Source: Thermomicrobiales bacterium (GTDB lineage: Bacteria; Chloroflexota; Chloroflexia; Thermomicrobiales; CADCWN01). Taken from it: DNA of 64,000 bases. Below are positions 63,676-64,000 of this stretch, one piece after another. Location of the stretch: positions 262,206 through 326,205 of the forward strand of contig JAUJMV010000001.1 of NCBI GenBank assembly GCA_030446685.1. Direction: 5' to 3'. A program made the translations under genes and the position numbers. The notes under the pieces are model-generated. The model did no database searches. It saw only the letters and a list, made by a program, of their open reading frames with translations, and was not told the origin of the DNA. How positions within the stretch are numbered: position 1 is the first letter of the stretch; each line of letters starts with the position of its first letter.

Positions 63676-63740
63676 GGGATGGCAGGAGTTGAACCTACAA
63701 GACCGATAACCCAGCCGCGTCGGCCCGCCCGGATAGGATA
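63676..63740 (-). ncRNA. tRNA-like RNA 5, 3' part with Y motif (5' part unresolved)
   Basis: The minus strand shows GGGCCGACGCGG then CUGGGUUAUCGG, directly followed by a short linker and a T arm GUAGG-UUCAACU-CCUGC and CCAUCCC as acceptor 3' strand. No anticodon arm fits between. A matching 5' acceptor (GGGUGG) with a G-U pair exists near 63840, but the CCUUGCCC strand is not found between them. Either a degenerate unit or one with a longer insert. Confidence 0.45.
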
Positions 63741-63862
63741 CGTCTTTGCCCCGCCTGGGACACCGATCGCTGGTACAGCGATTCGCGTATTAAGGTTCCC
63801 TCTGGCGCCTGTCCGGTCGGTCCCGCGGCGAGGCCGGAACCACCCAGAACAACGCCGACAGT

Positions 63863-63890
63863 TTGAGGATCGTCCCGGGCGTGCTACGAT
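63863..63890 (+). promoter_or_regulatory. Predicted promoter at the right window edge
   Basis: TTGAGG (63863-63868), 16-base spacer, TACGAT (63885-63890) on the plus strand, diverging from the RNA array and leading to the frame that starts at 63966. Confidence 0.4.
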
Positions 63891-63965
63891 GCGGTTGCCG
63901 GGGCGCCGCGAACGGTGCCGGAGTGCGGCTTAACAGTACTGGCGGTGTGATCGGGAAGGTGCGCA

Positions 63966-64000
63966 ATGGGGGCGGTAGCGGACCTGTTGAGCCTGCTGGT
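63966..64000 (+). CDS. Start of a plus-strand gene running out of the window
   Basis: ATG 63966 with GGGAAGG about 9 bases upstream; only MGAVADLLSLL is visible. It follows a reasonable promoter, so a real gene is plausible; nothing can be said of its function. Confidence 0.35.
   Translation, partial: MGAVADLLSLL

Noticed and set aside
62917-63740. Ordinary tRNA gene cluster
   Set aside because: Each unit is 126-137 nt with a structured insert between D and anticodon arms that shares Ro-site signatures with the Y RNA next to rsr. Normal tRNAs are 73-90 nt, and bacterial introns of this size and place are not known to me.

Overview
The window is very GC-rich (about 70 percent) DNA with dense operons on both strands. 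The gene content suggests a Chloroflexota bacterium, probably near Thermomicrobia/Sphaerobacter. The pointers are a PurS/PurQ/small-PurL purine operon, a divergent sigma-54 with an inserted zinc ribbon, a DarA-type c-di-AMP receptor, several Uma2 genes, MoxR-type DUF58/vWA clusters, an ISL3 element and many short palindromic repeats. This assignment rests on gene content only.

Layout. 1-2.6 kb: end of a DUF58-DUF4129 set. 2.8-7 kb: DinB gene, ISL3 debris, and a decayed ISL3 element inside nested inverted repeats. 7.1-19.4 kb: two paralogous vWA/DUF58 membrane operons with matching promoters. 19.8-25.3 kb: a broken hydrolase, then a lipid-linked sugar operon (GT2, ChbG-like deacetylase, GT39-like transferase, methyltransferase). 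25.7-28.7 kb: K+ channel and cation/proton antiporter. 29.3-31.9 kb: secD-secF. 32-39 kb: APH-like kinase, heterodimeric ABC exporter, ribosomal-protection GTPase with a leader peptide. 40-48.8 kb: gltX, rpoN, hydrolase, ECF sigma/anti-sigma pair, site-2 protease, HAD hydrolase. 48.9-57.3 kb: the operon purB-C-S-Q-(Uma2-mazE-vapC)-L-darA. 57.6-60.2 kb: an 858-residue orphan protein.

The most unusual region is 60.3-63.8 kb, on the minus strand. It holds a Ro60/Rsr (TROVE plus vWA) gene. Immediately upstream is a canonical bacterial Y RNA (62841-62914). Upstream of that lies an array of tRNA-shaped RNAs, in each of which a Ro-binding Y-RNA stem is inserted between the D arm and the anticodon arm, in circularly permuted order. 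The 3' end of the Ro gene has been hit by an HNH-endonuclease element. It replaced the C-terminal coding segment with its own version and left the displaced native segment downstream of the HNH frame.

A second theme is a set of stem-loops built of tandem heptamers. They sit at operon junctions (secD/secF, purC/purS, purS/purQ), inside purL, and as a single arm in the ChbG gene. Where the heptamer contains TGA, the array closes all three frames and supplies the stop codon of the upstream gene.

Caveat: many genes, including the essential secD, carry apparent frameshifts, often next to G/C runs. Assembly error is the simplest explanation for most of them, so frameshifted genes are annotated as single loci.
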